Both the position numbers and the translations under genes were made by a program. From NCBI GenBank assembly GCA_963921825.1, contig OY997591.1, forward strand, positions 42,801,825 to 42,865,824: 64,000 nucleotides of DNA, read 5' to 3'. Positions 34,501 to 45,251 of the stretch are shown one piece after another. The number at the start of each line of letters is the position of its first letter. Within the stretch, counting starts at the first letter, position 1. Source of the stretch: Erodium maritimum. Its lineage: Eukaryota > Streptophyta > Magnoliopsida > Geraniales > Geraniaceae. The notes under the pieces were generated by a model. It saw only the letters and a program-made list of their open reading frames with translations. It ran no database searches and had not been told where the DNA came from.

Positions 34501-34548
34501 AAGGTTACCTGAACTTGATGTGAGATGGGAGGTAGCGGCTGAATCCAT
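31526..34548 (-). pseudogene. Ale-like copia pol: protease, integrase, RT, RNase H
   Basis: A 947-codon frame (34548-31705), residues numbered from MDSAATSH. The upstream sequence is open, so this Met is internal. Protease motif WYMDSAATSHLT uses D-S-A where D-T/S-G is usual. The pre-integrase module has H137 and C165/C168, and the integrase has D195, D257 and E293. A Pro/Ser/Thr-rich linker spans 430-510. RT has LDVKNAFLNGDL at 644-655 and YIDD at 730-733. RNase H has YSDADW at 892-897. At GGNIVS a lost G shifts the frame, and the true continuation (SSVEAEYRAVANAVAELTWL then CDNISAIYLSSNPVQHHRTK) is in another frame down to 31526, with TGA replacing the Trp of KWQPT. It is otherwise remarkably whole. 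Confidence 0.93.
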
Positions 34549-35684
34549 GTACCACTCCGGATCATGAATTGGAGAAGGAGCCGATGCGGGGTGGGTGTGG
34601 TTAAGTTTAGAGAATTGGTGTTCTGTGTTGCCTGTAATGAGAGCTTCAACAGGTTCATGTGGAGTGGGTAGAAGTGGAGGTTTGGAGTTGCGGATCTTTG
34701 GTGTAGTATGTGGTGGACTAGGTGACCATGAAGAAACCCAACCTGGTTGTGTGGGGAATGGACAAGGTGGTGGAGTCCAATGAGTAGGCCATGGTTGTGA
34801 GGACCAAGTGGGAGGTGGGCGATAGTTATAATTTGGAGAAGGCCGAGACGGACCTCTAAAAGAGGACCATGGTCGTGGGCTAGAAATGCCACGATATGAC
34901 CCGCGGGAGGAGCCACGGTGCTGTGAGGGCCAGTTGTTGTGGCGTGGAGGTCCAGATGATCGAGGTATAAAGTTTCGAGAGGCAGATTCGGTACATTTTG
35001 AGCGGCAATGGTGGTGAACGCTGCTGGTGGTGATTGTTCTTGACGAGCGGAGCGTCGTTGTTCCTCTAATTGGAGCATGCTACGAGCTGTATCAAATGTA
35101 GGGAGAGTTTGGTTGATATAAGCTCCAACAGTATCAAACTCAGGCGGAAGGCCCCGTACCAATTGGAGTACAAGGCGTTGATCATTGATGGTGCTACCGA
35201 CGTCCTGAAGTTGGTCGGCAAGATCCTTGAGACGTTGACAGTAATGATCGAGTGACGGTTGGGCAGCAAGGGTTAGAGTATTAAACTCATGTTCCAGAGC
35301 GGCGGCTCGAGAGCCTTTTTTGTTTTGAAAATGGTGTTGAAGACGAGTCCAAGCGGCATGAGCGGATGAATCGGATTCCAGTATGCGTCCTAAAATGTCA
35401 TCGGAGACAGAACTATATATCCATTGTAAGACATGTGCGTCTATTTCGCACCAAGCTTCATAATTAGGATCGATGGAAGTAGGTGGAGGTGTACCATCAA
35501 TATGAGACGTGACTTTGTAGCCTTTGCAATGAAGGAGAAAAAGTTTCACCCACTGTGAGTAGGTGACTCGTTGTCCATCTAGTATTCGCACTTTGTGTTG
35601 TATATTAGATACAGTAAAAACGGGATGAAGGACAGAGCGAGAAGGAGGGTGGTCTGGTGTGGAGATTTTTGATTCTTCAGACAT
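34549..35684 (-). pseudogene. Ale-like copia gag, one frameshift
   Basis: ATG at 35684 opens MSEESKISTPDHPPSRSVLH. The core has SQWVKLFLLHCKGYKVTSHI, then YEAWCEIDAHVLQWIYSSVS, FNTLTLAAQPSLDHYCQRLK and LQLVRGLPPEFDTVGAYINQ. After AAFTTIAAQN a one-base shift near 35000 is needed to read TESASRNFIPRSSGPPRH, then a Gly/Arg/Ser/Pro/Trp-rich tail that leads in frame into pol at 34548. No CCHC zinc knuckle is visible in the tail; RNA binding is presumably by the basic RG/SYR-rich tail. The gag and pol were one polyprotein. Confidence 0.88.
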
Positions 35685-35742
35685 GGTGGTGATGTGTTGT
35701 AAATGATGGAATCTGGAGGTTAAGAAAAGATACTATACTTAG

Positions 35743-35754
35743 GCTCTGATACCA
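35743..35754 (-). other. Primer binding site (initiator-Met tRNA) of the Ale-like copia
   Basis: Minus strand TGGTATCAGAGC directly abuts the 5' LTR end. Confidence 0.94.
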
Positions 35755-35909
35755 TGAAATGCTACGTAATTTTCCCATGTCTTTCTATTATCAAGGAAAT
35801 GTATATATAGAGGAATACATGGTAGTTATGAGAGGTTACAGAGGGAAGAGATCCAATGGTAGTTCTTTAATATAGTAAGAACAATATTGAGAACATATAT
35901 GGACTAACA
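35755..35909 (-). repeat. 5' LTR of the Ale-like copia
   Basis: 155 bp, followed by TSD GTCAT. Confidence 0.95.
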
Positions 35910-35914
35910 GTCAT

Positions 35915-37341
35915 CAATGGTGGCTTCATTATCCTCGTCCCCCTGCTATTCTTCTCTTGTCTCCTTAGTTTGATCTCTCGGCCATCGTGCCTTAGTTCTA
36001 TTTCTCGGTCCTTAGTGGATTGTTTTAGCTCTTTATGGGTTCCTCCTCTGATCGCTGGTTTTAGAAACAGAAGCTCGACCTGAATATTTTGTGGCTGTCA
36101 TCCAGTCTCGGTGGAGCTCGTCTTGTCCTTCACCAGGGCTTAATCTCGGGTCGCAGTCCAAGTTCGTCTCTGTTCTCACCTTGGGTCACCATTGGTCGGA
36201 GTGCTTGGTCCTCTATTCGCAGGTGCAACTCGCCAGAGCCCGTATCAATGGAGTTGTTGTTTGGGTCCTCTGGTTCCATTCCCCGGAATACATTCAGTGG
36301 ATGTTGCAGTCTCTGGATTCCATCTCCTTTTTTGACCCTCTAAAGTCGTTTGTTGGAGGCCATTAACAGGATTGTGGTGAAGTCGTTTGTCGAAGACCGT
36401 GCGCTCGATTGTAGATATGCAGAGTCAATAGCCCTCGAAGTGGAGTTGTAGATCTAAGGCGCTGAGATGACTCGGTTCACTGGAATTTTTGGTGTTTCCC
36501 GTAAGTGTAGCCATCTCTATTGTCGATCTGCTCCCTACGGTGTTGTTGGTTGTGCCTCTCACAGTGTGCTTCTAGAGGAGCAGGGGTGTGTTCTAGTCGT
36601 CAAACTTGTGGTCCTGTAGACGTTTGTAAATAGGTCGTCAAAGTTTGTTCATGCTCAGATCTGGTCGTGGGACGCGTCCGGCGTCTCGTTTCAGATTTGG
36701 TCGTGGGACGCGTTTCTTCATCCTCCTGGGTGTTGATCATCGCGGATCTGGTGGTTTATTTAGGTGCTAGGTGTCATCCTCGTAGCTTCCTCGTCGTCCC
36801 GAGTGGTAAGGAAATCATTACTTCTCTATGCTTATTTTTTTTCCTTTTGGGGTCGCTGGTCTTAACCAAGTTCAGACTCTTTCGATTGCTCATATTTCCC
36901 TGTCATTTTGTTGGTGGGGTCATGTCGGTCCCTTTAGGTGTTGGCCTCTAACGGTTATTTTGTCGTTAGGCCTCTATTGGAAGTTGAAAGGTTTTTGATC
37001 CTCTGAGTTTTGAGTTTCGATGGTTTTTGGTCACCGATCTATATTTGTTATGCGTTGTTGATCGCCAGCGTGTCGATGTCTACTCATCCCGCTGATTTGG
37101 TGGTGCTAATGAGATAAAGTGTTCTCTACAAGTATGAATAAGGTTTGGCATGTACTGATTGGAGGTCGGTTGTTCTTTTGGGAAAAATCCGGGTATCAGA
37201 CCTTTTTTGTGTTGCGGGTTTAATGTTTAAAAAATAAGTGTTGTAGACCTTCACTTTTTTGTGTGTTGCATGATTATAAAACCATGGTTCTAGACCTCAT
37301 TTATATTTATTTTTTTATTGCTTAATGGTTGTAAAATCTGA
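35915..37341. other. Unassigned intergenic or repeat DNA
   Basis: GC-moderate sequence with only short, overlapping open frames (for example plus 36091-36366 and 36667-36951) that show no domain I recognise. A 17-bp direct repeat tggtcgtgggacgcgtc/t lies at about 36662 and 36698. It may be the 5' region of an old non-LTR element or a decayed gene; nothing decides. Confidence 0.3.
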
Positions 37342-37870
37342 TTTTTTTTTTAATCAGCAAAGACAGGTATATAAATAACCTCTCCTGAGGTAGAAAAGGA
37401 TACAAAAAAGCAATCTCACAACAGATTGCAACAAACAAAAGAGCTAATTACAAAGTTGTGACAAAAGAGAGGGTAGTAAACTGCAATAGGTGAACAACAG
37501 TGTAGATTAGTGCCAACCAGAGGAAAATGGGCCAATGTTGTGAGAGGGCCGATCCAACAGGAAGGATGAGCTGAAACTTCAGTAGGCAATGAGAATTAGA
37601 TGATCCTTCATAAAGAAATGAGAAGAACTTCCAAATAACATAAAAAACCGCCCAAAAGTAGAACTTGAAATTGAGCCAAATAATAGAAAAAAACCGCCCA
37701 ACAGTAGAATCTAAACTTGAGCGTTGAACTTGTTCTTGAGTTTAGAACTTGAGCATGAGTTGAGAGATGTGTTGAGAGAATTGTCTACCAAATGAGAGGA
37801 AGGCAGAGTTTGTTGCACCAAGACTGATACTGATGTGCAGATTAAGAGGCAGAGTTGTGATGGAGCACCT
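37342..37870 (-). mobile_element. Probable LINE 3' end fragment with poly(A) tail
   Basis: On the minus strand the block ends ctttgctgattaaaaaaaaaa, a run of ten A (37342-37351 on plus as T). The form is similar to the tail of the LINE copy at 57649. No reverse transcriptase sequence is visible. The right edge is the Athila 3' LTR. Confidence 0.4.
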
Positions 37871-39766
37871 TGACGCCCTGCGGGTTTAAGCGCAAACTTG
37901 AGCACGGAAAGTGCACCGGCCGTCGAGTAGTAATCGGGTTTGAAGTCCGGAATATCGAGCCCAAAGGAGCAATAAACAAACACTCACTATTTAAAGCTTA
38001 TAGCTAAGCTATTTCTATAAAAAGTTGGTTTTTATGCTTCAAAAATAAACTAACATGTAATGCAAATCAAGTAGGGCACTCGTAGCACGAAACCGAGAAA
38101 TTATAACTTCTTAAATCAAATGATGAAATTTCTAGGATATCGGGTTCATAGAGTTCATTCCATAAAGTCAAAAATACTCGATTGTTGTGATGAAGACTTG
38201 ATTTAGAGGCAACGAGTCATCTCAACTCTAGTCCTAACTTCTTTCGAACGATTCAGACCCTAATGGAATCTAACCACCGAGTTCTTTCGAATCATGATGT
38301 AGGAAGACCCAAAGCGTTTAGTTCTATGACAATTTCTAACTTTCGACCAACCAAGTGTATAGCGATTGCAATTGTATTAACCCCGCTAGTTCTAGCTAGG
38401 GTTTAAATCACATTTACGATCGACTTTAGACTAATTAGAATTTTACTTTTTCAAGCGTTAAATTCTAATTCAAATCAATTATCAAGCCTACCCGGGAGAT
38501 AAAGCGTTAAGCACAAATCGATCATAAACACTAAAACAATTCAACAATCACAACAATTTAAAGCATTCAAAACATGGAAATCCCTACTCTAATCACCCAA
38601 AACCCTAGAAACTGGGGGTTTAGTTGTTCATGATAATCAATGACATAGAGATGAACCAACAAGTAAATGAATTCATAATAAGATTTAGAGAGAAGGTTTA
38701 GATACAATCACCACAATAAATTGACAAAATGGTTGCTCTTCCCCTTCTTCCAAACCCTAGCCTTGATCCTCTTGTGTTGGCAACAAATCCAAGAGTAGAA
38801 GCACACAGAAGCTCTCCTAAAGATGGATTTTCTCCAAGAATAATGACACCCTTGGCTCAAATCCCTCTCCAATCCAATGAAGCTCCACTTTGTCTTCCCA
38901 ACAAATGAATCTCTCCAATAAATTCAGAAAATAAACACTCTTTGTAAAAATCTCCTTTCAAATTAACTCTATAGAATGTAAATATCTTTGTTTGTGTGTA
39001 GAGAGAAAAAGAAAAAAAAATAATAAATGCCAAGAGCTTCTCCTATTTTCTCTGGTTCGGCACTCGGCTCCGCTCCCTTCGTTTTCTCCTCTCTTTCAAA
39101 AATGCTCTCCTCTCGTTTTGTGCGGCGCTACCTCAGACAAAGAAATGAAGAATAGGGTTAACAATAGTGAGTGGACACGCGACTGAATGGGAGAGGGGGA
39201 GCTGAAGGGGACAAGTGGCGCGAGGAGAGGAGTGCCGGCTGGAGAGGGACATGTGTCGACAGGAGGACCAAAGGCGGCTGGGCGGCGCCACGTGGCGCGT
39301 CCTGGACATCTGGCGGCTGGGATGGCGGCTGGCAGCTGGACACGTGTCGGCAGGAGAAGGATGCGGAGGCGCCAGCTGTCGCGCAGAGGAGAGGCGTCTG
39401 GGCTGACGGCGCCACGTTGCGGACTCTGATGGGTTACTCCATTTTTGCTCCATTTCCGCTATTTTGCTCGCTCCGACTTCGTTTGGACTGCGATTGATCT
39501 CGTTTTTGCGCCAAAAAATTCCTCTTTTCAAGACCTGCAAAACAAGACCAGTCATGAATATATTTCGAAGCGAACAAAATCGACCCTCTTAACGATCCAC
39601 CTGCCCGAAACACCTAAAATTCATCAGTTTTCCATTGAAACACCGAAAAAAACAGAGAAACACAATTATTCATGATAAAACTAACTATATGATAGGAAAC
39701 AGGACTAAAAGCCTATATAACTCGATAAAATGTGGCCCTTTTATGTGTTAAAATGCACCCGCATCA
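37871..39766 (-). repeat. 3' LTR of the Athila element (1.9 kb)
   Basis: On the minus strand it begins TGATGCGGGTGCATT and ends CGCAGGGCGTCA. It is preceded by a purine tract (minus, taagtgtgggatgt, 39767-39780). It matches 47115-48393 and 56217-56344, the broken 5' LTR. Confidence 0.92.
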
Positions 39767-41563
39767 ACATCCCACACTTAGACTTTTGTCGTCCCGAGGA
39801 AACTAAACATGAATAAATATAAACTGTCTAAAATAAATGCCAAGATAAACCCCGCGATACTATCTCCGTAGGCGGAGCTTGGCTATTCCGGGTTATTGAA
39901 AGCAGTAAATATGCATATGCTGACTTAACTAGACCAAAATTCTCGTGCAAATACACAAGCAAATTAAGGACCAAATATTTAAGACTAAAAAAAAGTGTGT
40001 GCTTACACTTGGATTTTATCGGCAAATTTGACCTAGAGCATGCATAAGGAATAAGATCTCTCATCATTCTTTTCTACTTTACACCAACCAACTTTTACAT
40101 GTTGTAGATAAAGAGTGTATGTGTAGTGGTTTACAAGATGAAGTGCAATAACTAGAAATATTTCAACCCTAATTATTGTCATTTAGCCCTTTGCTCTCTC
40201 GATTCTACATAACATAGTACTAATCAAGAGAATAACGTAATCTCATCCACAAATCTTATGAGTGGGCGTTGTCATGCAATTACGTTCCCTTGGGACTACG
40301 CGAATGGTAAACTTATCTAGTTCCTTTACGAGTCAAGTGGTAGATCAAAGTTTTGCTTGGTTTTTTCGATTATGTGTCGAAACTTTGGATCATTAAGATA
40401 GGCTGGGGGGTTCACCTTTTATTACGCTATGATTAACTCGGGACATGAGGGTCTCACTCTGCATCGCGATCCGCCGCAGCCCCTCAAGCCTTTGTTAATA
40501 CACATATTTTATTGGATCCCCTTTCCCCGGGACCTATACTTAATTCCCCGTGCATAGTGTGTGTGATTTTGAAAAATTGGTACCAAAAACGCACAATGGG
40601 ACTAACCACTTGAACTCGACTAGATTTCTAATCTACCGAAACGCTTAGTTCGATCCCAAGACAACAAGCATGTGGGCTCAACCTCCTCTACATGCAACAA
40701 GTGAAATATGACTAGTATCCCTTAACTAGGGCCACTATATGCAGAAATCAAGATAGAATCAGGTTGGTGACAATACAAAGAATTGAAACCTAACCACACC
40801 TAATATTTGGTGTGACCGCCTTTTTGTGTCTAAGGCATCTAGCATCACAAAATCATCATGAACCCAATAAGCAATATAGCACAAACACAAAATACAACTC
40901 GTTAATGCTACCAACAGTAAATCATCCAAACATTTCTCAAAAAATCCCCAATCATGAAAGATCTACTCCCGGCTTACTCATACAGGCCACAATTGCACAT
41001 CCAAGGTTTACACACAAAATAAAGACCCAAAAAAAATTTTACACCAAAAATGCCTGAAGCACGACATAGAATGCAAACATATAAATGCAAAGCATCCCAC
41101 CCCACACTTTAAACCTAAGCATTGTCCCCAGTGCGACTCTAAACACATATTTACAAATATTTACACATGCACCCGATAGATGATAACAATAAACACCCCA
41201 CACTTAGTGTTAGGCAATATACAAGTCAAGAAATCCTATATGGTCTATCAGCACAGCAATTCGGGTGCTCAGCACCCACCAGATAGCATATAAGAAATAC
41301 AATAGCGGTAAACAATTGAAAATAGGAAGGGAAGAGATACTGCCCCTCGGAGAACCGCTACTCGACTTGTGAGCTGACGTGGGAGTCCTAGTGTGCATGG
41401 ATGGATGGAAAGATCATCGCCCGTGAGAACTTCTAAGAAGCTCGGCGCCATGGCATGTGACTAAACCGCTCCCACCTTTCATCCATTGTTGGGGTGCCTC
41501 CCAACTAGAGCATTTGTTTAACGTCGTTAGCTCGACTCAAAGGCGGCCTAAGCCGCCTACCGC
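39767..41563 (-). other. Athila 3' non-coding region
   Basis: About 1.8 kb lie between integrase and the 3' LTR. Many Athila elements carry an envelope-like ORF here. I find only frames of 80 codons or fewer and no membrane-protein signature, so an env-like gene is absent or decayed. It ends in the polypurine tract. Confidence 0.7.
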
Positions 41564-42475
41564 CTAATACTCAGGCTCCTCCAGGTATAGACAGTCTTCT
41601 GGACCGAACACACCACCAAAGTAGTGCTTTACTCTATGACCATTCAAAAGAAAAGGGGGATTCTTCCCATCGGAGATCTCTACCGCCTCTTTGGAAAGAA
41701 CTCGGGTCACCTTATAGGGACCGCTCCACTTTGATACTAGTTTACCGGGGAAGAGCTTCAATATGGAGTTATAAAGAAGAACCATGTATCCCTCCTTGAA
41801 CTCCCTGTCTACAATTCTCTTACCATGGGCAATTTTGGTGCGATCCTTTTATAGCTTTGAGTTGTGGTAAGCCTGGGACCTAAATTCCTCCATCTGATTG
41901 ATCTGTAATAGCTTGTTCTCACCACAACTGTTAGCATCAAAATTTAAAAACTTAATTGCCCAATATGCGTTATGCTCTAGCTCCACCGGTAAATGACAAG
42001 ACTTCCCATACACTAGCTTGTAAGGAGACATTCCAATAGGAGTCTTAAAAGTTGTCCTATATGCCCACAGTGTATCATCTAATCTATGTGACCAATCTTT
42101 TCTACATGCACTGATAGTTTTCTCTAATATGCTTTTAAGCTCCCTATTTGTAACCTCTACTTGCCCGCTAGTTTGGGGATGGTAGGGAGTAGCTAAGCGA
42201 TGGCGAACACCATAATGATTTAAAAGCTTCCAAAATTGTTTATTGCAAAAGTGTGAGCCGTCATCGCTTACTATTGCCCTAGGCGTGCCAAACCGAGAAA
42301 ATATATATTTCTTTAAAAACGCACAAACCGGTTTGGCATCATTGGTGGCTAAGGCCACCGCTTCAACCCACTTTGACACATAATCCACGGCCACTAAAAT
42401 GTACTCATAACCATTGGACCGTGGAAAGGGGCCCATAAAGTTAATGTTCCATACGTCAAATAACTCTACCTCAAT
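41564..42475 (-). pseudogene. Athila integrase core and C-terminus
   Basis: It continues the 43546-42476 frame after a TAA (at [11 protein letters not shown]). Residues read [20 protein letters not shown] (first catalytic Asp), [13 protein letters not shown] (second Asp) and [20 protein letters not shown] (Glu), then [21 protein letters not shown] second stop follows HNSKL (41849). The C-terminal part, FPGKLVSKWSGPYKVTRVLS, ends DCLYLEEPEY. The D-D-35-E triad is intact. Integrase inserts the cDNA. Confidence 0.9.
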
Positions 42476-43546
42476 TTAAATGTTCATAGGAATCTCTTGC
42501 CTCCTCGAGATATTACCAGTTCTTTGACACCTGTCACATTGCTTAACGAACACAGCTGCATCATGAAATAAGGTAGGCCAATAAAACCCCGATTGCAATA
42601 CCTTTTGTGCTGTCTTGGCAGGCCCGAAATGTCCTCCTACTTCTCTTCCATGGCAATGATGTAAAATCTCTCTAGTCTCATACTCGGTAATACACCTTCT
42701 CACCATTTGATTTGCACAGATCTTAAACAAGAAAGAATCATCCCAATAATAATTTTTCACATCATATAAAAACTTTTTCTTCTGATAGGAGGTAAAATCT
42801 GCAGGAAGAACACCACTTGCTAAGTAATTTGCAAAATAGGCAAACCATGGGATGACTTGATTTTCTATACCAAACAAGATCTCATCCGGGAACTCTTCTT
42901 TAATTAGCACACTTAGGTTCTCATAGGGGTTCTCAATCCTGGATAGGTGATCTGCAATAACGTTCTCTACTCCTTTTTTATCTCGAATCTCCAAATCAAA
43001 TTCTTGGAGTAATAAAATCCACCTCAATAGTCTAGGCTTTGCATCTTTCTTACTAAACAAATACTTGAGAGCTGCATGGTCAGTGTACACAATAACTTTG
43101 GACAAGACAAGATAAGAATGAAATTTATCACAAGCAAATACCACAGCAAGTAGTTCTTTTTCAGTAGTAGCATAATTCATTTGGGCTTCATTAAGAACTC
43201 TACTAGCATAATAAATAGTGTGAAAAATCTTGCCTTTTCTCTGTCCCAAAACTGCCCCTACCGCTATATCACTAGCATCACACATTAACTCAAAAGGTAG
43301 GGACCAATCAGGACTCACCATCACAGGTGCATTCACTAACTTATCTTTCAAGGACAAGAAACTTTTCAAGCATGCATCATCAAAATCAAAAGGAATATCT
43401 TTTCCTAACAAATTGAACAATGGTTTGGAAATCTCAGAAAACCCCTTAATAAATCTTCTATAGAACCCTGCATGTCCTAAAAAACTTCTAACCCCCTTCA
43501 CATTTCTAGGTGGAGGCAATTTACCTATCACATCCACCTTGGCCAT
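42476..43546 (-). pseudogene. Athila RT connection, RNase H and integrase zinc domain
   Basis: The frame reads [40 protein letters not shown], then RNase [21 protein letters not shown] (Asp), [20 protein letters not shown] (Glu), [11 protein letters not shown] (Asp) and [14 protein letters not shown]. The integrase HHCC finger follows as [14 protein letters not shown] with CDRCQR, ending PMNI at a TAA. The preceding RT frame is separated by a one-base shift at KKGLK/IEVDMAK. Domain residues are conserved. Confidence 0.92.
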
Positions 43547-43548
43547 AT

Positions 43549-44079
43549 CTACTTCAATCCTTTTTTGGAGATTTTATGACCTAGAACAATACCCTGTTGA
43601 ACCATAAGATGACATTTTTCCCAATTTAACACCAAGTTTGTTTCTTCGCATCTAGTCAATACTTTATGCAGATTATTCAAACACTCATCAAATGAAGAAC
43701 CAAACATAGAAAAATCATCCATGAACACTTCTAGGTAATCACCAATCATATCATGAAATATAGTTGTCATGCATCTTTGAAAAGTAGCAGGTGCATTACA
43801 TAAACCAAAAGGCATTCTCCTATATGCAAATGTTCCATAAGGGCAAGTCGGAGTAGTTTTCTCTTGATCCTCATGAGCTACGGCTATTTGGTTGTACCCA
43901 CTATATCCATCTAGAAAGCAATAATATTCATGACCAGCTAATTTCTCTAACATTTGATCAATAAAAGGTAATGGGAAATGGTCTTTTCGGGTGGCATCAT
44001 TCAACTTCCTATAGTCAATGCATACTCTCCACCCTGTGACCGTCCTAGTAGGAATTAACTCATTCTTTTCATTGGTCAC
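43549..44079 (-). pseudogene. Athila reverse transcriptase catalytic domain
   Basis: 176 codons: GWRVCIDYRKLNDATRKDHF, then FLDGYSGYNQIAVA (motif A Asp), MPFGLCNAPATFQRCMTTIF and LEVFMDDFSMFGSSFDECL (catalytic MDD). The 5' limit is a frameshift after VPKKG at 44085. The 3' limit is a one-base deletion in a run of A near 43560. The catalytic residues are intact. As a domain it is sound, but it cannot be translated as part of the polyprotein. Confidence 0.92.
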
Positions 44080-44084
44080 TATAG

Positions 44085-45251
44085 TTATTCCCCTTTCTTA
44101 GGTACACATTGGATTGGACTTACACAAGTACTATCAGAGATAGGGTATAGAATACATGCATCTAAAAGCTTTACAATCTCTTTCTTTACTACCTCTTGCA
44201 TCAATGGATTTAGCCTCCTTTGTGGCTGCACACTTGGCCTTTGATTCTCCTCCATGAGAATTTTGTACATGCACACTGTTGGGCTAATTCCCTTGATGTC
44301 AGCTATTGTCCATCCAAATGCCCTTTTATGATCCTTAAGAACCCTTATTAACTTTCCCTTCTGAAGACAAGACAACTCAGAAGATATTATCACAGGTAGA
44401 GTATTGTCTTCATTCAAAAACATGTATTTCAAATTTTCTGGGAGGGGTTTTAATTCTAGCTCAGGGGCTTGCTCAATAGAGGGCTTTAGCTTGGGCCCTT
44501 GACTTGCCTCCAAAGTGAGGCGAGTGTGGGGCCTATCCCTCTTCCATGGAGGACATGCCTCCAATAAATTGACCACTTCGTCTACAACATCTTGTGAAAG
44601 TTCATAAGTGATACCAATGTCCTTAGCTAGGCATGTAAGAAAAGGATCACCAGGAATAAACATTTCCTGCACTACACAATCAATAGCCTCAATTCTAAAA
44701 CATGTATCATCACTCCTAGCTTGTTTTATCGATCTAAAGACATCAAACACCACTTCTTCTTTGCCGTAGCGAATGGTCAATTTCTCTTGCTCTACGTCAA
44801 TAAGAGCTCTTGATGTGGCCAAGAAAGGCCTACCTAGGATTAGGGGTATCTCATAATCTTCCTCCATGTCCAATACAACAAAATCGGCAGGAAAGATAAA
44901 TTCATCAACCTTTACTAGAATATCCTCTACTACCCCTCTAGGGTATTTAATAGATCTATCAGCTAGCTGTAGAGATATAGAGGTCTGTTTCGGTTCTTCC
45001 CCCAATCCTAGCTTTCTAAATACATTCAAAGGCATCAGGTTTATGCTAGCTCCTAGATCACACAAGGATTTTGCAAATGAAAGGGTCCCCATCTCACAGG
45101 GTATTGTAAAGCTATCTGGGTCTTTCAATTTAGGGGGTAATTTATTTTGTAAGATAGCATAACACTCTTCACTTAAATTCACCCTATCATTCACATTCAT
45201 CTTCCTTTTGTTAGATATAATATCTTTCAGAAATATGGCATAGACAGGCAT
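44085..45251 (-). pseudogene. Athila protease and RT N-terminus
   Basis: 388 codons. The protease motif LCDLGASINLMPLNVFRKLG lies about 65 residues in. YPRGVVEDILVKVDEFIFPA and IPLILGRPFLATSRALIDVE follow, and together these form the retropepsin fold. Later residues (LSCLQKGKLIRVLKDHKRAF, GWTIADIKGISPTVCMYKI, CVSPIQCVPKKGE) are the approach to RT. The frame is broken from gag upstream (near 45300-45415) and from RT downstream. Confidence 0.9.

Larger units (their letters stand above)
31245..35909 (-). mobile_element. Ale-like Ty1/copia retrotransposon, nearly intact
   Basis: 4665 bp with two 155-bp LTRs, exact TSD GTCAT, PBS TGGTATCAGAGC (35743-35754), gag, a 947-codon pol frame and a purine tract (minus, gctgcgggggag, 31400-31411). 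By hand count the LTRs differ at 6 of 155 positions. Coding lesions I can identify: a one-base shift in gag near 35000, then a one-base deletion and a TGA in RNase H near 31780. Small LTRs and the pol sequence fit the Ale/Retrofit lineage. Confidence 0.95.

Noticed and set aside
36091-36951. Plus-strand ORFs of 84-94 codons as genes
   Set aside because: Overlapping frames, atypical composition, no domain or start context.
39767-41563. Envelope-like ORF of Athila
   Set aside because: No frame longer than about 80 codons and no signal peptide or transmembrane pattern in a credible frame.
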